A stretch of 64,000 nucleotides of DNA from Sulfurovum riftiae (GCF_001595645.1 NZ_LNKT01000056.1:1-64000); one strand, 5' to 3'. Numbered from the stretch's first letter, positions 49,885 to 57,838 are shown. Program-made: numbers and translations. The notes: generated by a model from the sequence alone, not told the origin.

Positions 49885-51588
49885 TTAATGCAGGAGTGAA
49901 AAATTTTGTCTTTCTTCTGTCTTTATCTTTTTTAGCCAGATTTCAAGGTTGACCAATGTCCAAAATGATATCGTATGAGACAGGGCATTGTCTCCGTATT
50001 GAGTTAAATAAGTATCCAGTTTTTCCTCAGATACGATCCCAAGATCTACAATAGAGGCATTTCCAAATAATGCTTCCACATCTATGGCATCGAGCTGATC
50101 TTTAATTGTTTCAGAAAACTCAGCTTTGTCTTTTCTTTCTCTTACTGTTTCAGGAAGTACACCTTTCATCGCTTCACGTAAGAGTACTTTTATGGTATTT
50201 TGCGAATATTTGAACTCTGCGGGAAGTGAAAGCATAAATTCTACAAGGCGTATATCAAAAAATGGATGCCTGTATTCTATGCCATACAGTTTTCTGGCAG
50301 CATGGTAGGCAGAACTGTCGAAAACCGTACTGAAACCTGCATCATTGAGGATGGTCACATCATGTTCAAAAGCTTCGGAGTAAAAAGTGTCTGTATCATT
50401 GTAAGGTGAAGGTTGTTTTTGTAGCCCTGTATTTATAGTGGGCTCTCTTAGATGCAGTTTTTCAAGTATGGATTTTATGATATCTTTCTGTTTTTTGTTC
50501 AAAAGAGGGATCAGCAGATAGTTTTTTATATTTTTTTTCGTAAACCCAAGTGCGGAGAGCTCTCTAAAAAAGTTTTTCCACTGATAGGTCTTCAAATAAT
50601 CCATGATCATGCGCCGACTTCCACTCATGATGTGGTCACCACCCTGGCCGGTTAAAACTACTTTGATATTTCTTTCATGAACGGCTTTTGCAACAGGAAA
50701 AAGCTGTGTGTAGGTTAAAAAAACAGGCCAGTGCGGACCGACCCGATAGTTAAAATCCATGTTGTACTCATTTTTAAAATCCACTTTGTCAATGGAAACT
50801 TCTGTAGGAGTAATGTTGAGATTTTCTGCCACAGCTTTGATGTATGGTCCCTCATCACAGCCATACTCTCCAAAACGCATGGAAAAGGCAGCGATGTTTC
50901 CATTGGTCAATCTATGCGCTACAGAACAGACCGAAGAAGAGTCAAGCCCTCCACTCAGTTCGCATCCAACTGTGTCTTCTGCAGGCAACCTGCACCGTAC
51001 AGCTTCTGCAAAAAGTGTATTGAACTGCTGAGCGGCATCTTGAAGTGTAATGCTTTCGTCAGGTTTTATAAGCTCGGGTTTCCAGTAACGTTCTATGTGG
51101 AGTATGCCATCTTTTTTTAGTGTAAGAGAGTGTCCGGGAGGTAAACGTTTTATGTTTTCGTACATTGTTTTGTCATGGTCAATGCTTCTATGCTCGGCCA
51201 GTGAACGCATCGATGCAATATTGGGTTTTTTAGGAATATCCGTCAGTGAAAATAGCATATCCAGGTCAGAGGAAAAGGCAAATAGATCTTTGGAGTGATA
51301 ATAATAAAAAGGCCGTATACCAAGGTGATCCCGTGCGCAAAAGAGCTGTTCTTTTTCTTTGTCATAAAGAGCAAAACTGAAGTCACCGACAAGATACTCG
51401 GGGGATGCTTCCTGCCATTTTTCATAACTTTTCAGTATGAATGTTTCAAAGTTTTTTTCGTTTTTTGTATAGTTGTCAATTTGTAGAGTTTTTATGAGTT
51501 CAGTTTGGTTGTAAATGGAAGCATCGGCGGAAAAGTTGAAGTCGTTCTTTGACTTGTCGGCAAGATAATAAATTCCGTAAAACTGCAC
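49885..51588 (-). CDS. Asparagine-synthetase-like protein, lasso-peptide-cyclase type
   Basis: A 567-residue AsnB homologue. The N-terminal domain (about 1-155) has the glutaminase fold ('GDFSFALYDKEKEQLFCARDHLGIRPFYY') but no Cys nucleophile at residue 2, where glutamine-dependent enzymes have MCGI. The synthetase domain has the PP-loop 'CELSGGLDSSSVCSVA' (about 211-220), 'LTGQGGDHIMSG', 'YRHPFFDIRLVEFML' and 'PETVRERKDKAEFSE', the pattern of lasso cyclases. It should activate an Asp or Glu side chain as AMP ester for ring closure. GTG 51588 is chosen as start (MQFYGIYYL); TTG 51606 is possible. It is divergent from the subtilase. Confidence 0.7.
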   Translation of the reverse strand: MQFYGIYYLADKSKNDFNFSADASIYNQTELIKTLQIDNYTKNEKNFETFILKSYEKWQEASPEYLVGDFSFALYDKEKEQLFCARDHLGIRPFYYYHSKDLFAFSSDLDMLFSLTDIPKKPNIASMRSLAEHRSIDHDKTMYENIKRLPPGHSLTLKKDGILHIERYWKPELIKPDESITLQDAAQQFNTLFAEAVRCRLPAEDTVGCELSGGLDSSSVCSVAHRLTNGNIAAFSMRFGEYGCDEGPYIKAVAENLNITPTEVSIDKVDFKNEYNMDFNYRVGPHWPVFLTYTQLFPVAKAVHERNIKVVLTGQGGDHIMSGSRRMIMDYLKTYQWKNFFRELSALGFTKKNIKNYLLIPLLNKKQKDIIKSILEKLHLREPTINTGLQKQPSPYNDTDTFYSEAFEHDVTILNDAGFSTVFDSSAYHAARKLYGIEYRHPFFDIRLVEFMLSLPAEFKYSQNTIKVLLREAMKGVLPETVRERKDKAEFSETIKDQLDAIDVEALFGNASIVDLGIVSEEKLDTYLTQYGDNALSHTISFWTLVNLEIWLKKIKTEERQNFSLLH

Positions 51589-51625
51589 AATAATCGTTGC
51601 TCCCAACTATCAAAATCAAAGGTAA

Positions 51626-51631
51626 ATTATA
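51626..51631 (-). promoter_or_regulatory. -10 box of the cyclase-like gene
   Basis: TATAAT on the minus strand, 38 bp from the GTG start, in the 125 bp gap to the divergent subtilase gene. On the other strand 'TATGGT' and 'TATAAA' near 51654-51668 are weak candidates for the subtilase. Confidence 0.5.
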
Positions 51632-51713
51632 TCGAATTGCTTTAAAATCTCTGTTATGGTAATATAAAGTTTAAAAGTTCTTGTTCGAATGTGTGATTAC
51701 AAAGGAATATATA

Positions 51714-54700
51714 ATGGTCATAAATAAAAAGCAAATATTGGTAAGCGTTTTTCTGTTCTTTTTTCTGTTAACAGGTTTAAATGCTGCGAAAGATAATAAA
51801 AATATACCAAAAAATATATCTAAAAATATAAAAAGATCATCAGTAGATCTGAAAAAGTTATCTGTAGATGAAATTCAAACAATTCGTTCGGTAGATGTGT
51901 TGTCAGAAGGAGCAACATCTACGCCTGCACAATCAGAGGCCAATATAGTTCAAGTACCCCAAGACGCTGCTAAAACCAACCCATCCATGTTTGTCTCAAA
52001 AAAACATCTTGAAAAAATAAAGCAAAAAAAACTAAAAAAAGAGCAAGTATCAAAAAAACCTAAAAAACCTAAAAACCCCAAATATAAAGAAAACGAAGTA
52101 ATCGTCCTTATCAAGAAAGACAAAGAAAATGAAGCACTTAACCATATCAAAAAAGATAAAAACCTTAAAATTCTCAAAAAGTTTAAATTGAAAACAAAAA
52201 TAAGTGAAAAGGTATTTTTACATATTAAAGCCAAAAACCTCTCAACAGAACAGCTCTTGAAAAAGTTGAAAGATACTTACTACATAGAATCTGTTTCTCC
52301 AAATTATATTTATCATCTTAACGCATTACCCAATGATGTAGGGACACAATATCAGTGGGGTTTCAATAATACTGGACAGGGATTTCCTCCATACCATTGG
52401 CTGAAAGGGACTGCAGATGCAGATATAGATGCATCCGAGGCGTGGGATATACGTACTGACAGTACAAGTGTTGTTGCGGCTGTTATCGATACGGGTGTAG
52501 ACTATACCAATGAAGATCTAACGGGGAATATGTGGACAAATCCTGATGAAATACCTAATAACGGTGTAGATGATGATAGTAATGGGTTTATTGATGACTA
52601 TTATGGTGCCAATACAGCATCAGATAAAAATGGACAAGCCGAAGGTGATCCCATGGATGTTCAGGGACACGGTACGCATGTTGCAGGAACAGTTGGGGCT
52701 GTTGGAGATAATAGTAAAGGAGTAAGTGGTGTCAACTGGGAAGTAAAGGTTATGGCACTAAATGCGTATAAGCCGGGAGAAGGATTTTACAGTGACGATC
52801 TACTTGAAGCCATACAGTATATTCTTGATAAAAAAGCAAATGGAATAAATGTTGTTGTTGTAAATGCTTCTTATGGTGGAGGCGGTGGAAGCCAGGGAGA
52901 TACAATGGCGAATGCTATTCAGAGTCTTGGTGATAGTGGGATTATCTTTGCAGCAGCGGCAGGCAATGACGGTTCAGACAATGATGCAACACCTCATTAT
53001 CCTTCGTCATATGATGAGGAAAATATTATTTCCATAGCCAACACGGACTATAATGACGACTATGCATCTTCATCCAATTATGGTGTGACATCTGTCGATC
53101 TTTCTGCACCTGGTTCATACATTCTAAGTACAAAATGGTCTGGAAGTGACATGGTACCTCATGAAGTCGATGAACAGTGGTATCAAAGTCAGGAAGGTGG
53201 CTGGTCTCATGGTGGAACCAATGATAATTGGGAATTGATTATAAAAGATATGGTCTATTTTGAAGGCAATAATGAATGTTGGAGTGACAGCAGTGGCAAC
53301 TATAGTCCAAATACCAATGCATATCTTGATTCGCCTGTTTTTGATTTAAGTAATCCTGTTGGTAACGATCTTTATCTTTTTTTCTATATTACAGGGAGAA
53401 TTATAGATACAGATGATTATCTTGGTATAGAATATTGGAATAGTAGTACAAATAGCTGGGATCCTCAAATTACAATAACAGGAGATTACAGCAGCGGAAT
53501 ATCTTATGTTAAACAATCAATTGATTCAAAATATCATACTTCAGATTTTCGTGTACGATTTCGAATGGTCTCAGATGGTAATAACCAAAATGATGGTTAC
53601 TATATAGATGATGTTTCTGTAGGGAGTGGGACTTATCGTGTTATCAGTGGAACCTCCATGGCAACACCTCATGTTACCGGAGCAGTTGCCTTGCTGGCAG
53701 CAGAATTTACAAATGAAAACGTCACAGTAAGAAAAGACAGGATCCTTGCAAGTGCCGACCCTCTTTCAACGACCGGAAAAACAGTAACAGATGCACGGTT
53801 GAATCTTTTTAATGCACTTCAGAATCCCGCTCTCGTAAGTATTACTCCCCAGTATGGCATGACAAGCGGAAACTCCTTTACACTCGATGGACATTCCTTC
53901 GGTGATGTTACAGGCAAGGTTGAGTTTGTAGATGGAGACGGAAACACTGTAGAAGCAGCAACTACAGCATGGGCAAATGAACAGATCACTGCTACGATCC
54001 CAAATGGTTATCCCGGGAAGCATATCAGGGTAAGCAGAAGTTCTGACAGTAAGTCCCAGTTCATCGACGGCAGCAGATGGTCTCAAGAAACAGATATACC
54101 GCTAAATATAGACAGTGCTGCGGCAGTGGCATATAATGGGAAGATCTATCTGTTCGGCGGGCAAACGGACTTTGTTGAAAGTGCTGCAGTACATATATAT
54201 GATACGTCAACGCATACATGGTCGACTGGTACTGATATACCGACACCAAGAACATATGCCTCAATTGTTTTAATTGGTGATAACGTATATCTTATCGGAG
54301 GATATGCCCAAACTACAGGAGACATAGAGAGTATTGTCGAAGTTTATAATATTGGTACTGACACATGGTCAACCATAGCAAATCTTCCACAGGCACTTGC
54401 ATTTACAAGTGCGGCTGTATTGAACGGAAATATTTATGTGAGCGGAGGTACACTTGATGGACGAAGTGCAGAAGATGCACTTTATGAATATAATTTTTCA
54501 AATGAGGGATGGACTGCCAAGACACCTATGAATTACAGAAAAAGTGGTCATGGTATGCTTGCTTATGATGGAAAACTGTATGTCTTTGGGGGGTCTGACT
54601 GGGAAACGGGAGTAGGTGCCGATTTTGTTGATTCACAGAAAATGGAAATTTATGACCCATCGTCGAATTCGTGGAGCTTGGGAGTTTCAATGCCGCGAGG

Positions 54701-54983
54701 TGTCGTACAATTTGGATATGCAATAGGTGTTGAAAACAGTCAAACCGTATTTAAGCTTGCTGGTGGAACACAATCTTGGTGGGGAAATGCAGAACAAACA
54801 GTAATGACATACAATACAAGTACAAATCAATGGTATCATACAAATGAAGGCTTGGATGAACTTTTAAATACAAAACTGGGAACTTCTTTAGTTAATGTCA
54901 GTGGTGATGGGTTTTATAGTTTAGGTGGTTTTGATACACAGGCATCATCATCAAAAGCAGAGATGGAAAAACTAGGAGATTAA
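51714..54983 (+). CDS. Secreted subtilisin-like serine protease with kelch-repeat C-terminus
   Basis: A 1089-residue protein. Signal peptide about 1-24; Lys-rich region and inhibitor-I9-like propeptide (about 100-200); S8 catalytic domain with Asp259 (VIDTGVD), His319 (GHGTH) and Ser648 (GTSMATPH). The 329-residue gap between His and Ser holds an inserted beta-rich domain (about 470-640) of MAM/carbohydrate-binding look. After it come a short TIG-like domain (about 700-790) and at least five kelch repeats (about 800-1085) with the YNGKIYLFGG pattern. ATG 51714 has AAAGGA 7 nt upstream. Much more AT-rich than the chromosome around it, suggesting transfer. Coupled to the precursor gene downstream. 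Confidence 0.85.
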   Translation: MVINKKQILVSVFLFFFLLTGLNAAKDNKNIPKNISKNIKRSSVDLKKLSVDEIQTIRSVDVLSEGATSTPAQSEANIVQVPQDAAKTNPSMFVSKKHLEKIKQKKLKKEQVSKKPKKPKNPKYKENEVIVLIKKDKENEALNHIKKDKNLKILKKFKLKTKISEKVFLHIKAKNLSTEQLLKKLKDTYYIESVSPNYIYHLNALPNDVGTQYQWGFNNTGQGFPPYHWLKGTADADIDASEAWDIRTDSTSVVAAVIDTGVDYTNEDLTGNMWTNPDEIPNNGVDDDSNGFIDDYYGANTASDKNGQAEGDPMDVQGHGTHVAGTVGAVGDNSKGVSGVNWEVKVMALNAYKPGEGFYSDDLLEAIQYILDKKANGINVVVVNASYGGGGGSQGDTMANAIQSLGDSGIIFAAAAGNDGSDNDATPHYPSSYDEENIISIANTDYNDDYASSSNYGVTSVDLSAPGSYILSTKWSGSDMVPHEVDEQWYQSQEGGWSHGGTNDNWELIIKDMVYFEGNNECWSDSSGNYSPNTNAYLDSPVFDLSNPVGNDLYLFFYITGRIIDTDDYLGIEYWNSSTNSWDPQITITGDYSSGISYVKQSIDSKYHTSDFRVRFRMVSDGNNQNDGYYIDDVSVGSGTYRVISGTSMATPHVTGAVALLAAEFTNENVTVRKDRILASADPLSTTGKTVTDARLNLFNALQNPALVSITPQYGMTSGNSFTLDGHSFGDVTGKVEFVDGDGNTVEAATTAWANEQITATIPNGYPGKHIRVSRSSDSKSQFIDGSRWSQETDIPLNIDSAAAVAYNGKIYLFGGQTDFVESAAVHIYDTSTHTWSTGTDIPTPRTYASIVLIGDNVYLIGGYAQTTGDIESIVEVYNIGTDTWSTIANLPQALAFTSAAVLNGNIYVSGGTLDGRSAEDALYEYNFSNEGWTAKTPMNYRKSGHGMLAYDGKLYVFGGSDWETGVGADFVDSQKMEIYDPSSNSWSLGVSMPRGVVQFGYAIGVENSQTVFKLAGGTQSWWGNAEQTVMTYNTSTNQWYHTNEGLDELLNTKLGTSLVNVSGDGFYSLGGFDTQASSSKAEMEKLGD

Positions 54984-54985
54984 GT

Positions 54986-55195
54986 ATGGTAACAAATGAA
55001 AAACATAAAATCAAATCAGTATTGCATGATGGTCCAAATATTGAAGATGTTAAATATGATTCAAATTCAATCGAACATAAAAAAAAGTCATATACTAAAC
55101 CAGGTTTTATAGCACTTGGAACCTTGATGAGTAAGACTTTGGGGGGATCAGGAACGGATGGTGATATGCTCACTCCAAATATTGGTAAACTCTGA
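54986..55195 (+). CDS. Candidate lasso-type RiPP precursor peptide
   Basis: A 69-residue peptide starting 2 bp after the subtilase stop, with AGGAG (54974-54978) 7 nt before the ATG. The leader carries Y36-T-K-P39 and L44-G45, the YxxPxxxxLG motif by which lasso leaders bind the RRE domain, and Thr51 at position -2 from the predicted cut. The predicted core is GGSGTDGDMLTPNIGKL (residues 53-69): Gly at position 1 and Asp at 8 would give an 8-residue macrolactam; Asp6 is too early. There is no double-Gly bacteriocin fit better than this, and no signal peptide. Whether it is processed is untested. Confidence 0.6.
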   Translation: MVTNEKHKIKSVLHDGPNIEDVKYDSNSIEHKKKSYTKPGFIALGTLMSKTLGGSGTDGDMLTPNIGKL

Positions 55196-55222
55196 AATAT
55201 GGTTTTCTATTTTTTAACTTGT

Positions 55223-55242
55223 TCCATATCTCCTGATATGGA
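55223..55242 (+). terminator. Hairpin downstream of the precursor gene
   Basis: An 8 bp stem TCCATATC/GATATGGA with TCCT loop, 28 bp after the stop. It has no T-run after it, so termination is uncertain; it may define the end of the subtilase-precursor transcript. Confidence 0.35.
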
Positions 55243-55279
55243 GCACAGATGCTCTCAAATCGCCGAACAGCTTTTTAAT

Positions 55280-55301
55280 GGTTGGCTGAAGCCAACCCTA
55301 C
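55280..55301 (-). repeat. GTAG-type REP palindrome
   Basis: On the minus strand GTAG (55298-55301) is followed by the palindrome GGTTGGCTTCAGCCAACC (55280-55297). Same architecture as the REPs at 726 and 42037 but a different core. It marks the border between the AT-rich RiPP region and the YeeE/YedE genes. Confidence 0.65.
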
Positions 55302-55347
55302 AGTTCTTTTATGATCCGGAGAGATAGGGAATGAGGAGGGAGGAGAT

Positions 55348-56007
55348 CTACTCTCTGTCCGGTCTCTGGTCGTCAGGCAGTTTGGAGAGGTCTGCTTCGT
55401 CGAACATCTCCACCTTTGGAATGAGAATGGCAACGAGTGTCACGGCCACACCGAAGATGAGTACGACGAGATGCTCGTTTCCGGGAAAAAATTCCGGCAG
55501 GGTAAGTTTGCCCAGGCTTTCGCCCATCAGCGGTTTGAAGAGGTCGTCGTAATAGACCGTAAAAACCAGGCCTCCCAGAAGACCTCCGATGGCACCAATG
55601 AGGACGTCGATACGCCCTTCAGCAATGGAGACAGGGCCTGTCCCCGGGCATTTTCCCATAATGGCCATGGAGATACCGAAGATCGTTCCTCCGATGACAA
55701 GACCCTGCCACAAAATGGGTTTGACATGGTAGTGTGCCCATCCCGCTTCGATCATGAAGTAGAGTGCGATACTGGTAAGTCCCACAGCAAGAAAGAGCAT
55801 CTTGGGAACGATGGTGTCTTTGAGCATGGAGAAACCGGCGATCTTCTCGAACTTGTCCACACGTGTATACTGAATGATACCCCCGAAGATAATGCCGATG
55901 AGAAAGACAAGTGCCAGAGAGCCATGCCCCTGGTGAATGACATTCTCGAACATCTGTACAATGCGTGAAGCAAGATCGTCACCCTGGGTAATGATTTTGA
56001 CTTCCAT
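55348..56007 (-). CDS. YeeE/YedE family transporter, second half
   Basis: A 219-residue membrane protein (about five to six spans) of the YeeE/YedE (DUF395, TsuA-like) family, with 'LVIGGTIFGISMAIMGKCPGTGPVSIAEGR' holding the conserved Cys near residue 119. The family moves thiosulfate or other sulfur compounds. The partner gene directly upstream encodes the other half and overlaps by 1 bp (TAATG), so they probably act as a heterodimer. The C-terminal tail after residue 200 is acidic. Confidence 0.82.
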   Translation of the reverse strand: MEVKIITQGDDLASRIVQMFENVIHQGHGSLALVFLIGIIFGGIIQYTRVDKFEKIAGFSMLKDTIVPKMLFLAVGLTSIALYFMIEAGWAHYHVKPILWQGLVIGGTIFGISMAIMGKCPGTGPVSIAEGRIDVLIGAIGGLLGGLVFTVYYDDLFKPLMGESLGKLTLPEFFPGNEHLVVLIFGVAVTLVAILIPKVEMFDEADLSKLPDDQRPDRE

Positions 56008-56510
56008 TACTTCTCCTTCACATTATAGAAAAGTCTGCCTGTCACGATGACCGTGACCAGGACAACACCGCCGAAGATCATGGAAGAGATGGCCATCTGG
56101 CTCATACCGGACATGAAGTGTCCGCTGGTACAGCCTCCTGCCAGTCTTGCCCCGATGATCATGAAAAAGCCCGAAACGAAGCTCCAGATGAGTCTGGAGA
56201 GAACAGAGTTGTTCTTGTATTTCTTCCATCCCGTAGGTATCAGGGAGAACCTGAAACTCTTGGTAATGAAAACAGAGGTGATGAAACCACCGAACAGAGC
56301 ACCAAGCAGCAGCACCCCTTCCCATGCACCTGAATCCTCGATATGCTTGAGGTAGCTGTATTTCTCCGGGTCAAGATCGAAGATCAGGCCTGCAAAGTAA
56401 GGGACATAGGTTGAAGCACCTATGGGTCTGTCCGCCCCGTAGATGGAAAAGGTCAAAAGCAGAAGTCCCGACATCAGTATGCCGCCGGTCCACCATGGTA
56501 ATCGACTCAT
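56007..56510 (-). CDS. YeeE/YedE family transporter, first half
   Basis: A 167-residue membrane protein (about four spans) with the matching half motif 'GARLAGGCTSGHFMSGMSQMA' (Cys near residue 126). Together with the downstream gene it equals one full-length YeeE-type transporter of about 350 residues. It probably imports a reduced sulfur compound. Its promoter box lies at 56537-56542 on the minus strand. Confidence 0.82.
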   Translation of the reverse strand: MSRLPWWTGGILMSGLLLLTFSIYGADRPIGASTYVPYFAGLIFDLDPEKYSYLKHIEDSGAWEGVLLLGALFGGFITSVFITKSFRFSLIPTGWKKYKNNSVLSRLIWSFVSGFFMIIGARLAGGCTSGHFMSGMSQMAISSMIFGGVVLVTVIVTGRLFYNVKEK

Positions 56511-56536
56511 AATAATCCTTATATTTTATTTTTGTG

Positions 56537-56542
56537 ATTATA
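56537..56542 (-). promoter_or_regulatory. -10 box of the YeeE/YedE pair
   Basis: TATAAT on the minus strand, 26 bp upstream of the first half gene. Confidence 0.45.
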
Positions 56543-56589
56543 ACATAAAGCTATGACTAATATAAAATAAGATTATTTTAATAGGATGT

Positions 56590-56868
56590 TCATTTTTTTT
56601 GAAATGCTTCAATCTCTTTTTTGAGGCATGCTTCGTATTCTTTATCATAGAAGCGCATGGTTTTCATATAACTTCTGTAACTTTTCTTGAAACATGCTTT
56701 ATGAAACAGTTCGATGAGGTCACAATTGGCCTGCTTGCCCGCTTTACATGTGGAGATGCGCTGTGTTTCGATCTTCTGACTCATATCGCTGCTATATTTC
56801 AGATTATAGATATAAGAGACAAGGAAAACAATGCCAACAAGGATAACCGACTGCCTGGTCCACTTCAT
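56590..56868 (-). CDS. Small membrane-anchored protein of unknown function
   Basis: A 92-residue protein with one N-terminal membrane segment (about 7-23) and a basic, helix-rich periplasmic or cytoplasmic part with four cysteines (about 41, 49, 59 and 81) in the pattern C-x7-C-x9-C-x21-C. Paired cysteines suggest disulfides in the periplasm, somewhat like small CxxxC twin-motif proteins. Family not recognised. Lies between the YeeE/YedE pair and atpZ on the minus strand. Confidence 0.55.
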   Translation of the reverse strand: MKWTRQSVILVGIVFLVSYIYNLKYSSDMSQKIETQRISTCKAGKQANCDLIELFHKACFKKSYRSYMKTMRFYDKEYEACLKKEIEAFQKK

Positions 56869-56949
56869 CTGCTTTTCCTTTCTGTAAGATGATCATCCTA
56901 TAGTATACAGAAACATCTTTTAGTAAAGATTTTGTTATACTTCCAACAC

Positions 56950-56970
56950 TATTTACCTGGTGGAGTAATA
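56950..56970 (+). repeat. 21 bp copy of the arm of the 26.8 kb element, upstream of atpZ
   Basis: Identical over 21 bp to 27078-27098, the end of the right arm of the MITE-like element. There is no matching left arm nearby, so it is a solo arm. In both places the same orientation faces a plus-strand gene whose ribosome-binding site begins a few bases later. Confidence 0.6.
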
Positions 56971-56985
56971 ATAAGGATGCAAGCA

Positions 56986-57294
56986 ATGGAAAACAAAAAC
57001 GAAGAACCGAAACTGAAGAAAGTTGTCGATGCCGCTGACGGCTTGAGCCTCGGCATCTCCATGGTCGTAGCTGTGCTCATCGGTGTGGCCATAGGGCTGG
57101 GACTGAAGAAAGTGACCGGGGCCACCTGGACTTTGTGGATAGGGGTATTCATCGGTATCGGTGCCGCTGTGCTGAATGTCTATAAAGCGTATGAGAAGCA
57201 GAAAAGATCACTCGATGAACTGGCGCATGACCCGCGATACCGGAACTACAGAACACCCAGAACGGACGATGAGGACGAGGATGACAAGTATTAA
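56986..57294 (+). CDS. AtpZ/AtpI-family protein
   Basis: A 102-residue protein with two membrane spans (about 19-40 and 46-66) and an acidic C-terminus (DDEDEDD). 'GLSLGISMVVAVLIGVAIGLGLKK' and 'WTLWIGVFIGIGAAVLNVYKAYEK' are the AtpZ/AtpI family signature. These helpers of F-type ATP synthase assembly may insert c subunits or carry Mg2+ or Ca2+. ATG 56986 is preferred with AAGGA at 56973-56977; ATG 56977 is the alternative. Other atp genes are not in the window. Confidence 0.82.
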   Translation: MENKNEEPKLKKVVDAADGLSLGISMVVAVLIGVAIGLGLKKVTGATWTLWIGVFIGIGAAVLNVYKAYEKQKRSLDELAHDPRYRNYRTPRTDDEDEDDKY

Positions 57295-57838
57295 CAAACA
57301 GCTCCTGATCGTACTTGTCATTTCTGACATCCTGCTCATTGCAGCCTCTCTAATATTTTTTGATATTAAAGTGCTCTGGAATACACAGATAGGTTTTATT
57401 TCCGCAACATTGGTGATGATCGCTTCAATGATCTCCTACCGCCGAATGGTCAATGCCAGGGTAGAGCACAATGTCATTACCATGGATGATTCCAAAGATG
57501 TCATCGACAAACTGGAAGATCCGTACGATCTTTACAGCGAAGAGGTAAAAGAGGATGAGAATGACGAGAAGGAGTTTGCCGAGGTCGTCAAGGAGGAGAA
57601 GAAGAAACTCAAAGAGAACAAACGTACGCTCTTCCAGGTACTCAAAGACACAAAAGCGGCACTCTCCATCTACAGACTGGGTGCCTATGGCGTACTGATA
57701 CTCGGCTTTCTCTACCTGAACCGCCACGGCCTGCTGCACATTCCGAGTTACATTGTGGCATTGGGCTTACCGCCTGTGCTCATCGTCACCATCCTGATAA
57801 AAAACAAAGAAAACCATAGTCAAGATACGATAAAATGA
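57281..57838 (+). CDS. Membrane protein of unknown function, linked to atpZ
   Basis: A 185-residue protein with two N-terminal spans (about 8-48), a highly charged acidic coiled middle (about 65-115, rich in E, D and K) and two C-terminal spans (about 130-177). I do not recognise the family. It starts 14 bp before the end of atpZ, with GAGG at 57271-57274, so both are translated together; a role next to ATP synthase assembly or cation transport is speculation. Confidence 0.7.
   Translation: MTSINKQLLIVLVISDILLIAASLIFFDIKVLWNTQIGFISATLVMIASMISYRRMVNARVEHNVITMDDSKDVIDKLEDPYDLYSEEVKEDENDEKEFAEVVKEEKKKLKENKRTLFQVLKDTKAALSIYRLGAYGVLILGFLYLNRHGLLHIPSYIVALGLPPVLIVTILIKNKENHSQDTIK

Noticed and set aside
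49885-51588. Ordinary glutamine-dependent asparagine synthetase
   Set aside because: The nucleophilic Cys at position 2 is missing with either possible start, and the C-terminal motifs resemble lasso cyclases. Kept as an alternative only if the start is misread.
51714-54983. Subtilase as the cytoplasmic leader peptidase of the RiPP
   Set aside because: It has a clear signal peptide and propeptide, so it should act outside the cytoplasm; a direct B2-like role is not claimed.
54986-55195. Double-glycine-leader bacteriocin
   Set aside because: A GG pair exists (residues 53-54), but the preceding pattern lacks the usual L/V-x-G-G spacing with -4, -7 and -12 hydrophobic residues, and no C39 peptidase transporter is nearby; the lasso-type motif fits better.
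57181-57280. Longer start for the gene at 57281-57838 (in-frame start at 57176)
   Set aside because: It would overlap most of atpZ and encodes an Arg-rich shadow sequence; ATG 57281 has GAGG at proper spacing.
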